This document shows positions 15,901-24,245 of a stretch of DNA of 64,000 nucleotides, piece by piece. The translations under genes and the position numbers were made by a program. The notes beneath the pieces were generated by a model, which had not been told where the DNA came from, ran no database searches, and saw only the letters and a list, made by a program, of their open reading frames with translations. Numbering within the stretch: the first letter of the stretch is position 1; the number at the start of each line of letters is the position of its first letter. Origin of the DNA: Bacillota bacterium. GTDB taxonomy: Bacteria; Bacillota; UBA4882; UBA8346. The stretch covers positions 1 through 64,000 of the forward strand of contig JAEZCE010000006.1 in the NCBI GenBank assembly GCA_023429995.1. Reading direction: 5' to 3'.

Positions 15901-17268
15901 TTATATGGCACCGCTCCCCAGGAATTCACCGAGTCGCTTTCCCAGATTAAACAGGAGAAAGATCAAGTTTTTCTCCGGCGCCTCCGGGGATTGCAGGAAT
16001 ATTACCACCAGAAGCAGGTTTTATCTGAAAACTATCAGAAAATATTGCTATTCTTCAGTGCCCGGGATGAAAGTCAATGCTATTACGGGCGAATGATTCA
16101 AACCTATTTACAGGAGCGGGGATTTGAATGCTTTGCCTATACTGAAAGTCCGGTATATGGAGCGGGTACGATATACAGCGAGGCCAAGGCTGTGGATGAA
16201 ATTCAGCCCGATGTGATTATTCATCTGTTTGGACTTAAAGAGGAATCTGAAGTATTGAGTACCCTTGAGGTTCCCTTTATCAGCTGGCTGATAAAGGAAA
16301 AACAATTACCCCCAGAATTAACGGCAACTGCTGTGAGTCAGCAAATTTTTCTCACGGGCAATGAAAATCTGCATTCGCTTTTGGCGCAGAAAGGGTTTCC
16401 GAAAGAAAACATCCAGTCGGCTTTTTTGCCGGTATTTTCCTCTTGGGGCTCCAAAGCGGCTCAGAATGATAGAATGGAGCGATCTATTGCCGTATTAAGC
16501 GACTTGGAAAGTTTGGATGCGGTTATTCATGACTTGGGGATGGTTCTTTACGGGCTCTTACTCCAGAAAGCGAAAGCCCATACGGCCCCAATGACAAGTA
16601 TCATGGCGGCTTTACGAGCGATTTATTTTCAAGTATATGCTCGTTTAAATCAAGAGAAGTTGGTTCCGCTCGATTTATCGGAGTATCAAAAAATTATGGC
16701 TGAAAATATGCAGCGATATCAATGGTCGCTTTCGGCGGATGAACAAAAAATTGTGGCGGGATTTGTAAAAAATGCTTTTGAAAATTTTATTTTTAAACGT
16801 TTACAGGTGAAGTGGGTTGTTGATGGCTTCGGCGATGCCGGAGTGGCAATTTACGGTTCCGGGTGGGAGCAAGATCCGACTTATACGGCTTTGTATAGGG
16901 GCGAGGTGAATCCGCTGACGAATCCCCAGGACTATGGTAATTTGGTGCGAAACAATAAGATCAACCTTTGCCTTGGGGAACGTTTGAAAAATTCATCTTA
17001 TATGCAACCGGACTTGATCGAGGGAATCGCGGCCGGCGGATTTTTTATGGTGGGTAAACTCATGGATAAAGATAAAGAAGAAGCCGCTATCAAACCTTTC
17101 GGCGGATTACTGGACTCTTTCGGCTCAAAGATGGAGTTACAGGAAAAAATAAACTACTTTTTGCTTCATCCGGAGCAAAGGGTAAAACGGGCTCAAGAAA
17201 TGCAAAACTATATTGGGGAGCGTTTTGATGTCGGAAATCTTATCGAAAAATTCTGGAGGCTGCCATGA
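12949..17268 (+). CDS. Giant Maf-type flagellin glycosyltransferase (DUF115) with C-terminal second transferase-like region
   Basis: Maf (motility accessory factor) proteins transfer nonulosonic acids to flagellin. Residues about 230-480 carry the DUF115/MptE-like core: PAIVVSAGPSLEKNI, CAGSSIRAMKHNGVSPHFLVAIDG and IILIGQDLAYAPTKRYADGQ. A TPR-like helical stretch follows (about 680-760, SRAVDVLEEAVKTDPAQVKAYFILHQIY). The last 400 residues resemble a CgeB-like GT4-type transferase (YGSGWEQDPTYTALYRGEV, then LIEGIAAGGFF, then RVKRAQEMQNYI). At about 1440 residues it is more than twice the usual Maf length. I use ATG 12949 because AAAGGGTGATC is correctly spaced from it; GTG 12937 is also open. 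Its stop overlaps the start of legB. Confidence 0.85.
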   Translation: MYQENVNLVKRRFPYLKLNGNIHSSGTDIDIHLTVSRSKTGLPVAQVTRNNHRVFLNSSYDPELDAGRWIQHNLDSKAGHLILCGAGFFYHAKALLDSGQIQKLVIYEPSPRILETAMHEIDLAPLFQYDNFLLLTGMDYNEMIPAALGFFNNGMIYTTTDIQFKTLTAYQELFAEEIHFFQEKLREYLRLVQMNLSTTDAYAKQWLSNAFATFPNAVNSPVIRHYFGQFKNIPAIVVSAGPSLEKNIHLINGIKENAVVICAGSSIRAMKHNGVSPHFLVAIDGHQINNQVYGDLDLSDIYLVYNFRFWHETASNFRGRKILMKVDAESLPELFITQNGGYEIGSLKSGFSVSHTALHLAHQLGCDPIILIGQDLAYAPTKRYADGQISSSQKHFKEGEIPPNCFYTKDIYGQDILTDYELDSFRMLLERMIETSYQGKVDIINATEGGIHIQGANDRKLAEVIAEYCRKEQHISARLNTCYESGLKEIKAHKIDPRDYCSKLQTVTNRAIIKMAELIDALQALRKRNFSSKFVPGELDPALDKITAAYDQALNYKEYHVLLKDIQSTALSVNKARLSEMDDITNQEEYDRKLQIYLNIIADTQKALEFVMECITKVLNTQNTPERLSLVRNDERISDIDIGVAEKQIKQRTGLRQLERNLENLLLKENSSRRGIYLYLYGALFHHIGQTSRAVDVLEEAVKTDPAQVKAYFILHQIYYRNRNYTKALESLSHCIQLNFKTYYCSKMQLKIHYQTQNWVAAGNLATDYGRKDLFSGSRFIKLIKIECLCRLGLRDEAQKLFQQYLAQHKIGSKLKQQLQELFKGKDPMEYRQCYQKNRDFFAGTFGLNLPEYEGIQYKVCRFLSGEYAYDNGTAYILSGINHTAEIDIQLSPEDCLAIYNTDNSKIFEHLATVLEQNPDEGGGRQLRKIPIYILEDNLENWCLMAQLFDFRKLGGWGNLHYFIAPHGGSAEIFMAEDIPWPSLLYGTAPQEFTESLSQIKQEKDQVFLRRLRGLQEYYHQKQVLSENYQKILLFFSARDESQCYYGRMIQTYLQERGFECFAYTESPVYGAGTIYSEAKAVDEIQPDVIIHLFGLKEESEVLSTLEVPFISWLIKEKQLPPELTATAVSQQIFLTGNENLHSLLAQKGFPKENIQSAFLPVFSSWGSKAAQNDRMERSIAVLSDLESLDAVIHDLGMVLYGLLLQKAKAHTAPMTSIMAALRAIYFQVYARLNQEKLVPLDLSEYQKIMAENMQRYQWSLSADEQKIVAGFVKNAFENFIFKRLQVKWVVDGFGDAGVAIYGSGWEQDPTYTALYRGEVNPLTNPQDYGNLVRNNKINLCLGERLKNSSYMQPDLIEGIAAGGFFMVGKLMDKDKEEAAIKPFGGLLDSFGSKMELQEKINYFLLHPEQRVKRAQEMQNYIGERFDVGNLIEKFWRLP

Positions 17269-18251
17269 ATATACAAGGGAAAAAGGTTTTAGTGACCGGG
17301 GCCGGCGGTTTTATCGGTTCTCATTTAACCGAACAGCTGGTGGCAGCCGGGGCTGAAGTCAGCGCTTTTGTCCGATATAATTCAACAGGGGATTGGGGTT
17401 GGTTGGAAAGATCGCCGGTAAAGAAGGATATTACCGTGGTTTCGGGAGATATCCGGGATTATGACAGTGTAAAAGGAGCAGTCAAGGATGTTCAGGTAAT
17501 TTTTCACTTGGCGGCTTTGATTGGAATACCCTATTCTTATCAGTCTCCACTGGCCTATATCAAAACCAATGTTGAGGGAAGTTACAACATTTTGCAGGCA
17601 GCCCGGGAACAGGGAGTGGAAAAGGTCGTCCAGACTTCAACCAGCGAAGTTTACGGCACCGCCCGCTTTGTGCCGATCCACGAAGAACATCCGCTGCAGC
17701 CCCAGTCGCCTTACTCGGCTTCAAAAATAGGCGCCGACAATATTGCCCTCAGTTTCTATCATGCCTTCAACTTACCGGTGGTTGTGGCCAGACCTTTCAA
17801 TACCTATGGGCCCAGACAATCGGCAAGAGCGGTGATTCCCACAATTATTACCCAGATTTTAAAGGGACAAAAAGAAATCACTTTAGGGAATTTGACTCCC
17901 ACACGGGATTTAAATTTCGTTCTGGATACGGTAAAAGGATTTATTAAAATAGCAGAAACTGACGATATCTTAGGTGAGGTAGTGAATATCGGTTCGGGAA
18001 GCGAGATCGCCATCGGTGATCTGGCAAAGTTCATCGCGGGTCTGCTCCAGAGTGAAGTCGTTATCAAGCAGGACCCTGAGCGAATCAGGCCGGGTAACAG
18101 TGAGGTTGAGCGACTGGTTTGCGATAATGCCAAAATAAAGCGGATGACCCACTGGCAGCCTCAACATTCACTGGAAGAAGGCCTGAAACTTACGATAGAA
18201 TGGCTCAAAGAGAACTTACAAATTTATAAGCCGGAGCAATATAATGTCTAA
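17265..18251 (+). CDS. legB: LegB-like nucleotide-sugar 4,6-dehydratase
   Basis: This short-chain dehydrogenase-type enzyme should make the 4-keto-6-deoxy sugar in the first step of legionaminic acid synthesis; in Campylobacter the substrate is GDP-GlcNAc. The 328 residues show the NAD-binding loop TGAGGFIGSHL at the N-terminus, HLAAL, TSTSEVYGTA, the catalytic YSASK near residue 155, and RPFNTYGPRQSARAVIPTII. It overlaps the Maf stop (ATGA) and itself overlaps legC by 8 bases, so it is translationally coupled. The sugar nucleotide cannot be read from sequence; the assignment to the Leg pathway rests on the set of neighbours. Confidence 0.85.
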   Translation: MNIQGKKVLVTGAGGFIGSHLTEQLVAAGAEVSAFVRYNSTGDWGWLERSPVKKDITVVSGDIRDYDSVKGAVKDVQVIFHLAALIGIPYSYQSPLAYIKTNVEGSYNILQAAREQGVEKVVQTSTSEVYGTARFVPIHEEHPLQPQSPYSASKIGADNIALSFYHAFNLPVVVARPFNTYGPRQSARAVIPTIITQILKGQKEITLGNLTPTRDLNFVLDTVKGFIKIAETDDILGEVVNIGSGSEIAIGDLAKFIAGLLQSEVVIKQDPERIRPGNSEVERLVCDNAKIKRMTHWQPQHSLEEGLKLTIEWLKENLQIYKPEQYNV

Positions 18252-19362
18252 ATCGATCTTTCTCGATGCGCCCAATTTGGGAGTCTTAGAAAAAACATAT
18301 TTGAATCAGGCGCTGGATAGCAATTACGTCTCGACGGCGGGCCCGTTTGTACCGGAGTTTGAAGAGAAATTCTCCTCTTATCTGAATACCGTCGGGGCGG
18401 TTGCAGTTCAGAGCGGTACAGCCGCTATCCACATGTCCCTTTATGAGTTGGGCATTAAAGCCGGGGATGAAGTCATTGTACCGGCCGTCACTTTTATCGC
18501 CACGGTGAACCCGATCATTTATGTGGGGGCTACTCCTGTTTTCGTGGATATTGATAGAAATAGCTGGAATATCGCTCCGGGAGAGATACAAAAGGCGATT
18601 ACTCCAAGGACAAAGGCGATTATTCCGGTTCATTTGTACGGGAACCCGTGCAATATGGGGGAGATCATGGATATTGCCGAGGAACACGGGTTATACGTCA
18701 TTGAAGACGCCACCGAAAGTTTGGGGGCGACTTTGGGGGGTAAAGCTACCGGAACTTTCGGAGATATGGGATGTTTTAGCTTTAACGGTAATAAGGTGAT
18801 TACTACCGGTGGCGGCGGCATGGTTACCACCGCCTGTCCGGAAAGGGCCCAACATATTAAATTCCTGGTCAATCAGGCGCGGGATGGCAACCGGGATTAT
18901 TACTACCATCCGGAAATTGGTTTTAACAACCGGATGACCAATCTGGAAGCTGCGCTGGGTTTGGCTCAATTTCAAAGAGTAAGCGAGTTTTTATTGAAGA
19001 AGCGGAATTTCTTCGAAGAATACCAACGGGTCTTTGAGGGTGATGAACGCCTTAGCCTGCAACGGGAGTTGCCCGGAGCCGTTTCATCGGTATGGATGTC
19101 TTCGGTGCGCTTCAATCGTCAAAAAACAGCATGGAAAGTCCCGGAGTTGATGGCGAAATTGAAAGAAAAAGGCATTCCCTGCCGGCGTATTTTTCAACCT
19201 TTGTTTGAGTCGCCGCCTTATCAAAAATATAAAACCGGCGATTATCCCAATAGTTACGAGTTATTTGACAATGGCATTAATTTGCCCGGATCGACATTGA
19301 ATTCGTTGGAAGATATTCGTTATACGGCTGAAACGTTATTGGAGATCCTGGACCAAAAGTAA
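18244..19362 (+). CDS. legC: LegC-like PLP aminotransferase
   Basis: A DegT/DnrJ/EryC1-family aminotransferase that should aminate C4 of the keto sugar made by LegB. The 372 residues show AVQSGTAAIHMSLYELG, GDEVIVPAVTFIATVNPI, VIPVHLYGNPCNM, VIEDATESLGA and SFNGNKVITTGGGGMV, where the Lys in GNK is the pyridoxal phosphate Schiff-base residue. A conserved Arg/Asn active-site stretch is seen at IGFNNRMTNLEAALG. The length is standard. It overlaps legB by 8 bases and is separated from legG by 122 bases with a hairpin-bearing relic. Confidence 0.88.
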   Translation: MSKSIFLDAPNLGVLEKTYLNQALDSNYVSTAGPFVPEFEEKFSSYLNTVGAVAVQSGTAAIHMSLYELGIKAGDEVIVPAVTFIATVNPIIYVGATPVFVDIDRNSWNIAPGEIQKAITPRTKAIIPVHLYGNPCNMGEIMDIAEEHGLYVIEDATESLGATLGGKATGTFGDMGCFSFNGNKVITTGGGGMVTTACPERAQHIKFLVNQARDGNRDYYYHPEIGFNNRMTNLEAALGLAQFQRVSEFLLKKRNFFEEYQRVFEGDERLSLQRELPGAVSSVWMSSVRFNRQKTAWKVPELMAKLKEKGIPCRRIFQPLFESPPYQKYKTGDYPNSYELFDNGINLPGSTLNSLEDIRYTAETLLEILDQK

Positions 19363-19484
19363 TGTAATCACAGCGCAAGTACCACCCTTGATTGTCTCAA
19401 CTACGGGGATTTAAACCCTCGGCTTTAGCTGGTGGTGGTTGAGTTGCAAGCCAAATTTATTTTAGATTGCGGAGTTGTTGATGA
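19363..19484. other. Spacer with IS605-like palindromic relic
   Basis: This is the only sizeable gap in the otherwise tight leg operon. ACCACC and CTCAAC (19383-19403) have complements GGTGGT and GTTGAG (19430-19444), enclosing CCCTCGGCTTTAGC. That core resembles the palindromic right ends of IS200/IS605-family elements. No transposase is present. It could be a solo end, or simply a transcription pause hairpin. Confidence 0.35.
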
Positions 19485-20627
19485 TTGAGAAAAATCGCTG
19501 TAGTGACTGGGACTAGAGCCGATTATGCTTTATTATACTGGCTTTTGAAAGAGATTCAGCAAGATCCGGAGATGGAACTCCAACTGGTGGTGACAGGCTC
19601 TCATCTGGCGCCCGAATATGGCCTCACTTACCGGGAGATAGAAAAAGATGGCTTCGTGATCCGGGAAAAAGTCTCCATGTTGGTATCCGGCAATACCCCG
19701 GGCGGTACGATCAAATCAATGGGTCTGGCTTTAATAGGCTTGGCGGATGTCTTGGAAAGGCTTACTCCCGATTTGTTGGTGATTCTTGGCGATCGTTATG
19801 AAATTCTGACTGTAGCGGAAGCCGCATTGATTGCTAAGATTCCCATCGCCCATATCGCGGGAGGCGATATTACTGAAGGGGCTTTCGATGACTCGATCCG
19901 GCACGCCGTCACTAAAATGGCTCATCTTCACTTTGTAACCAACGCCGAGTCCTGGCGGCGAGTTCGCCAAATGGGGGAAAACCCGGACTTTATATATAAT
20001 GTCGGTAGCCCAGGATTGGATTATATCAAAAAAGGTTCCTTACTGACCAGGGAACAACTGGCCAGTGAGCTGAATATAAAATTTTACAAGCGGAATTTGC
20101 TGATTACCTTTCATCCGGCGACGCTAGAATGGGAAAAAGCCGGCCGGCAGTTTCAGACTCTTTTGGATGCTTTGACGGATCTGGGACCGGAGGTGGGTTT
20201 GATTTTTACCAAACCCAATTCCGATCCGGGAGGACGGGTTTTATTGGAAATGATTGATCAATATGGGAACGAACACGGCAATGCCATGGTTTATACTTCC
20301 TTGGGCCGTTTTTACCTAAGTGTGATGGCCCAGGTGGATGCGGTAGTCGGAAATTCTTCCAGTGGACTCTATGAAGCGCCCTCGTTAAAAAAACCCACTG
20401 TCAACATTGGCGATCGCCAAAAAGGTCGTTTGCAGGCAGGCTCAGTGATAAATTGCCCGGTAGAGCGGAAGGCGATTGTCCGGGCGATTGAGGAAGCTTT
20501 CCATAAAGATTGTTCGGGGGTAATAAACCCGTATGGCGACGGTGAGTCGGCCCGAAGAATCCATGGTATTCTAAAACAAGTCCCCGATTTTCAGTTATTA
20601 AAAAAACATTTTTATGAGGTGGATTAA
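19485..20627 (+). CDS. legG: LegG/NeuC-like hydrolysing UDP-sugar 2-epimerase
   Basis: This enzyme inverts C2 and releases the nucleotide, giving the 6-deoxy-diacetamido-hexose used by the synthase. The 380 residues match the NeuC group: RKIAVVTGTRADYALL at the start, LVILGDRYEILTVAEAALIAKIPIAHIAGGD, DSIRHAVTKMAHLHFVTN and VGNSSSGLYEAPSLKKPTVNIG with the conserved SSG. The start is TTG at 19485 with GGAG ten bases upstream; homologues begin at the same residue. A hydrolysing 2-epimerase, rather than a PseG-type hydrolase, points to legionaminic rather than pseudaminic acid. Confidence 0.87.
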   Translation: MRKIAVVTGTRADYALLYWLLKEIQQDPEMELQLVVTGSHLAPEYGLTYREIEKDGFVIREKVSMLVSGNTPGGTIKSMGLALIGLADVLERLTPDLLVILGDRYEILTVAEAALIAKIPIAHIAGGDITEGAFDDSIRHAVTKMAHLHFVTNAESWRRVRQMGENPDFIYNVGSPGLDYIKKGSLLTREQLASELNIKFYKRNLLITFHPATLEWEKAGRQFQTLLDALTDLGPEVGLIFTKPNSDPGGRVLLEMIDQYGNEHGNAMVYTSLGRFYLSVMAQVDAVVGNSSSGLYEAPSLKKPTVNIGDRQKGRLQAGSVINCPVERKAIVRAIEEAFHKDCSGVINPYGDGESARRIHGILKQVPDFQLLKKHFYEVD

Positions 20628-20630
20628 GGA

Positions 20631-21713
20631 ATGACAGGGAACCAAAGAGTACGGATTATCGCCGAAGCCGGCGTAAACCATAACGGTTCTTTGGAAAAAG
20701 CATTGCAATTGATTGATATTGCCAAAGATTCCGGGGCCGATATTGTTAAATTTCAGACTTTTAAGGCTGAAGCCATCAGTAATCATTCCGCCCCCAAAGC
20801 GGAATACCAGAAGGAAAATAATCCCGGTGAAGAATCCCAGCTGGAAATGTTAAAACGGTTGGAGCTGGACGAAAGGGCCCACCAAAGTTTGATCGCCCAT
20901 TGCCGGGAAATAAATATTCAATTTCTATCCACACCTTTTGATAGGGCAAGTTTAGAGATGCTCGACAAGAGGTTTGATATTTCCCTGATAAAAATACCCT
21001 CCGGAGAGATTACCAATCTACCGTTTCTGCTGAAAGTAGCCGGAACGAAAAAAACAGTGATTTTGTCTACCGGAATGAGTTCCCTTGGCGAGGTCGAATT
21101 GGCCTTGGCGACTCTGGCGTTTGGTTATAGAGGATCGGGAAGACCGTCGATTCATGCTTTTCAGGACGTTTTCAATTCTCCGGCAGGGCAAGAGGCTTTG
21201 GCGGAAAAAGTGACCTTACTGCATTGCACGACGGAGTATCCGGCCCCTTTTCAAGAAGTCAATTTAAAAGCGATGGATACTCTCAAGGCGGCATTCGGTT
21301 TGCCGGTGGGTTTATCCGATCATACTCCCGGTATTGCCGTGGGTATTGCGGCGGTCGCTCGCGGCGCCACGGTGATTGAAAAGCATTTTACGATAGATCG
21401 TAATTTACCGGGTCCGGACCATCGGGCATCGCTGGAACCGGAGGAGTTGAAATCGCTGGTGCAGGCAATTCGCCAGGTAGAAGTGGCTTTGGGTGATTTC
21501 AGGAAATGTCCCGCTCCTGCCGAATTGAAAAACCGGGCAGTTGCCAGAAAAAGCTTGGTAGCGGCCTGTGATATTCCGCAGGGAACTGTTTTTAATGAGC
21601 AAAATGTCGGGGTTAAAAGGCCGGGCACGGGTATTTCACCGGTGGCGTATTGGGAGATTATGGGGAAAAAAGCGCAGCGGGATTTTAAACAAGATGAGTT
21701 GATTGAAACATGA
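20631..21713 (+). CDS. legI: LegI/NeuB-type nonulosonic acid synthase
   Basis: Condenses the C6 amino sugar with phosphoenolpyruvate to form the nine-carbon acid. The 360 residues show the TIM-barrel NeuB part (IIAEAGVNHNGSLEKALQLIDIAKDSGADIVKFQTF, KIPSGEITNLPFLLKVA, LLHCTTEYPAPFQEVNL, GLSDHTPGIAVGIAAVARGATVIEKHFT) followed by a C-terminal SAF (antifreeze-like) domain (ARKSLVAACDIPQGTVFNEQNVGVKRPGTGISP). It starts 3 bases after legG with AAGG upstream and its stop overlaps the next start. Confidence 0.93.
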   Translation: MTGNQRVRIIAEAGVNHNGSLEKALQLIDIAKDSGADIVKFQTFKAEAISNHSAPKAEYQKENNPGEESQLEMLKRLELDERAHQSLIAHCREINIQFLSTPFDRASLEMLDKRFDISLIKIPSGEITNLPFLLKVAGTKKTVILSTGMSSLGEVELALATLAFGYRGSGRPSIHAFQDVFNSPAGQEALAEKVTLLHCTTEYPAPFQEVNLKAMDTLKAAFGLPVGLSDHTPGIAVGIAAVARGATVIEKHFTIDRNLPGPDHRASLEPEELKSLVQAIRQVEVALGDFRKCPAPAELKNRAVARKSLVAACDIPQGTVFNEQNVGVKRPGTGISPVAYWEIMGKKAQRDFKQDELIET

Positions 21714-22351
21714 AGCAACCGGTGGTTTTATTAGGCGCCGGCGGTCACGGCCGGGTTTTATTGGATATTTTACTTCAGCAATCTTACGAAGTGCTGGCCA
21801 TTTCCGATCCCGATTATAAAAAGATGCTACCTTTGAATAATATTCCGTTGATGGATGACCGGGAAGCCTTACAATATTCGCCTGCCGAGATATTACTGGT
21901 TAACGGCCTGGGTTCTGTGGGGGATACTGGAAAAAGACGGCAGGTATATGAATCCTTTAAAAATCGCGGTTACCAATTTGCGACTCTCATTCACTCCTCC
22001 GCGGTGGTTTCTCCCCGGGCCGGGCTCGGCGAGGGAACTCAAGTGATGGCTGGAGCCATTGTGCAAACGGGAGTCACCATTGAAAACAATTCGATTATCA
22101 ATACTAAGTCCACGGTAGAACATGATTGTAGGATTGGCGCCCATGTTCATATCGCATCCGGCGCAATTCTTTGCGGAGGAATTGAGGTTGGTGACGGAGT
22201 TCATGTTGGAGCGGGCGCAACGGTTATTCAGGGAATTTCTATCGGCAAAGATTCCATCATCGGGGCGGGGGCGGTTGTTATCAGCGACCTACCGGAAGCC
22301 GTAATTGCGGTCGGCGTGCCCGCCAGGATTATAAAGTATAGGGAAGGATAA
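21710..22351 (+). CDS. legH: NeuD/LegH-like sugar O- or N-acetyltransferase
   Basis: A 213-residue trimeric left-handed beta-helix acetyltransferase. The N-terminal Rossmann-like part (PVVLLGAGGHGRVLLDIL) and the hexapeptide repeats (LGEGTQVMAGAIVQTGVTIENNSIINTKSTVEHDCRIGAHVHIASGAILCGGIEVGDGVHVGAGATVIQGI) match the NeuD/PglD group, with the catalytic His in TVEHDC. In the Leg pathway it would acetylate the C4 amine produced by LegC. It overlaps legI by 4 bases. A NeuD-type sialic acid O-acetylase is the alternative. Confidence 0.85.
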   Translation: MKQPVVLLGAGGHGRVLLDILLQQSYEVLAISDPDYKKMLPLNNIPLMDDREALQYSPAEILLVNGLGSVGDTGKRRQVYESFKNRGYQFATLIHSSAVVSPRAGLGEGTQVMAGAIVQTGVTIENNSIINTKSTVEHDCRIGAHVHIASGAILCGGIEVGDGVHVGAGATVIQGISIGKDSIIGAGAVVISDLPEAVIAVGVPARIIKYREG

Positions 22352-22360
22352 CGTCCAGCC

Positions 22361-23434
22361 ATGTGCCAACAAGCAAAACATGCCTTGATTACGGAAGAAA
22401 AGACAATTCGCGAGGCTATCGAACAATTAAACGAAAACCGCCTCCAAATTCTGCTGGTGGTTAATAGTGACCAAGTTTTATTGGGCACTGTCACCGACGG
22501 TGATATTCGCCGTTCGATTTTAAACAATATTTCATTAGATAAGCCGATCGTCCGGATCATGAACAAGAATCCCAAATTCACTTATGAAGGGGAGACTCAA
22601 AAAGTCCGCGAGTTGATGCTCAAATATAAGTTAAAAAATATCCCGGTTATTGATGAAGCAAGGCGAGTTGTGGACCTGGTTTTGATGGAGGATATTCTTG
22701 AAACCAAGGAAAAAATCTGCCCTAAAAACAACCAGGTCCTGATCATGGCCGGTGGAAAAGGTTCCAGACTTGATCCGTTCACCAAGATTCTACCTAAACC
22801 GTTAATTCCGGTGGGAGATAAACCTATTATCGAAATCATCATGAATAGTTTCAACAAATACGGGTTCAACAATTTTATTATTTCTTTAAATTACAAGGCT
22901 GAAATCATTAAATTATACTTTTTGGAAAATGCCAACGGATATAACGTCAGTTACACGCATGAAGATATTCCGCTGGGAACGGCCGGCGCGCTCCGGCTCG
23001 CCAAGGACCGTTTGAAGGAGACCTTTATTGTCAGTAATTGTGATGTCATCATTGATGTAGACTTCGATAAACTCCTGGATTTCCACGTACGTAATAAAAA
23101 TTTCGCCACTGTGGTGGGAGTGGTGAAGCATATGCAAATCCCTTACGGGGTGATTGAAGTCAAAGACAATAAGTTGCATCAGATGACTGAAAAACCCGAA
23201 TATGACTTTGTAATCAACTCCGGTGTCTATGTCCTGGAACCGGAAATCATCGACCTGATTCCTGAAAATGAGGCCGCCAATATGCCGGATTTATTATTGA
23301 AAGCGAAAGATCTGGGTCATAAAATCGGGGTTTTCCCCGTCAGCAATAAGTGGTTTGATATCGGTCAATGGGAGGAATATCAGAATACCTTGGAATATTT
23401 CAAGAAAGCTGAGGGGACAAGCTACAGTGGCTGA
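22361..23434 (+). CDS. CBS-domain sugar nucleotidyltransferase (PtmE-like)
   Basis: The first 120 residues are a CBS pair (LQILLVVNSDQVLLGTVTDGDIRR and KLKNIPVIDEARRVVDLVLMEDI). From about residue 125 a nucleotidyltransferase begins with VLIMAGGKGSRLDPFTKILPKPLIPVGDKPII, then FIVSNCDVIIDVD and NSGVYVLEPEIIDLIP. This layout is that of PtmE, which makes GDP-GlcN in Campylobacter and thereby feeds a GDP-linked Leg pathway. The CBS pair suggests adenine-nucleotide control. It starts at ATG 22361 and overlaps legF by 8 bases. Confidence 0.85.
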   Translation: MCQQAKHALITEEKTIREAIEQLNENRLQILLVVNSDQVLLGTVTDGDIRRSILNNISLDKPIVRIMNKNPKFTYEGETQKVRELMLKYKLKNIPVIDEARRVVDLVLMEDILETKEKICPKNNQVLIMAGGKGSRLDPFTKILPKPLIPVGDKPIIEIIMNSFNKYGFNNFIISLNYKAEIIKLYFLENANGYNVSYTHEDIPLGTAGALRLAKDRLKETFIVSNCDVIIDVDFDKLLDFHVRNKNFATVVGVVKHMQIPYGVIEVKDNKLHQMTEKPEYDFVINSGVYVLEPEIIDLIPENEAANMPDLLLKAKDLGHKIGVFPVSNKWFDIGQWEEYQNTLEYFKKAEGTSYSG

Positions 23435-24137
23435 CCAGAAAAACAAATTAGCCCTGATACCGGCCAGAGGGGGTTCAAAGGGCTTGCCGAGGAAAAATAT
23501 TCGGCTGCTTGGCGGCAAACCTCTGATCGCCTGGACCATCGAGGCGGCTATCCAGAGCGCTTGCTTTACCCATGTCGTGGTGAGTACGGATGATCCGGAA
23601 ATTACCGCCATTTCAAAAAAGTTTGGAGCGGAAGCGCCGTTTCAAAGGCCACCGGAATTAGCCGGCGACACGGCCAAAAGTATCGATGTAATTCTTCACG
23701 CAATCGAATGCTTCGGGCAACAGGGGGTATGTTTTCAGGAATTGGCTTTGTTGCAGCCGACCAGCCCCCTTCGGAATGCCGCTGATATCGGGGGGGCGTT
23801 CAGAGTCTTTCAGGAGAAAAAAGCGCTTTCCCTCGAGTGCGCGGTAGTCTCGGTGTGCCAAAGCGAACATTCGCCGTTATGGATGAATACCATTGGCGAA
23901 GATTTGTCGATGGCCGGCTTTTTGCCGAAAAGCGCCGTCGGTGAGGGTAGACAATCATTGCAACAATACTACCGCTTAAACGGGGCGGTTTATTTGGCCA
24001 ATATTTCTTATCTCAAAAAAAATAACGGCTTTTTTGGACCCAAGACTTATGCCTACATGATGCCCCAGGAAAGGTCGGTGGATATTGATACGGAGTTGGA
24101 TTTGAAATTTGCGGAATTTCTTTTGACAAAAAATTAA
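23427..24137 (+). CDS. legF: LegF/NeuA-like CMP-nonulosonate cytidylyltransferase
   Basis: Activates the nine-carbon acid as the CMP sugar used by Maf. The 236-residue product shows LALIPARGGSKGLPRKNIRLLGGKPLIAWTIEAA with the CTP-binding ARGGSKGLPRKN loop, HVVVSTDDPEI, LLQPTSPLRNAADI and RSVDIDTELDLKFAEFLL with the metal-binding DID/T. I use GTG at 23427 with GAGGGG upstream; an earlier in-frame start lies inside the previous gene. It is the last gene of the glycosylation operon, and the flagellar genes resume after a 108-base gap. Confidence 0.9.
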   Translation: MADQKNKLALIPARGGSKGLPRKNIRLLGGKPLIAWTIEAAIQSACFTHVVVSTDDPEITAISKKFGAEAPFQRPPELAGDTAKSIDVILHAIECFGQQGVCFQELALLQPTSPLRNAADIGGAFRVFQEKKALSLECAVVSVCQSEHSPLWMNTIGEDLSMAGFLPKSAVGEGRQSLQQYYRLNGAVYLANISYLKKNNGFFGPKTYAYMMPQERSVDIDTELDLKFAEFLLTKN

Positions 24138-24245
24138 CGAAATAGGCCAAAAGAACTATTCATTTTTCAATGGGATTTTCCGAAACCATAATCAGGCGAT
24201 TTATATTCATTGGAAGGATATAGTAATTTACAAGGAGGTAGTTTT

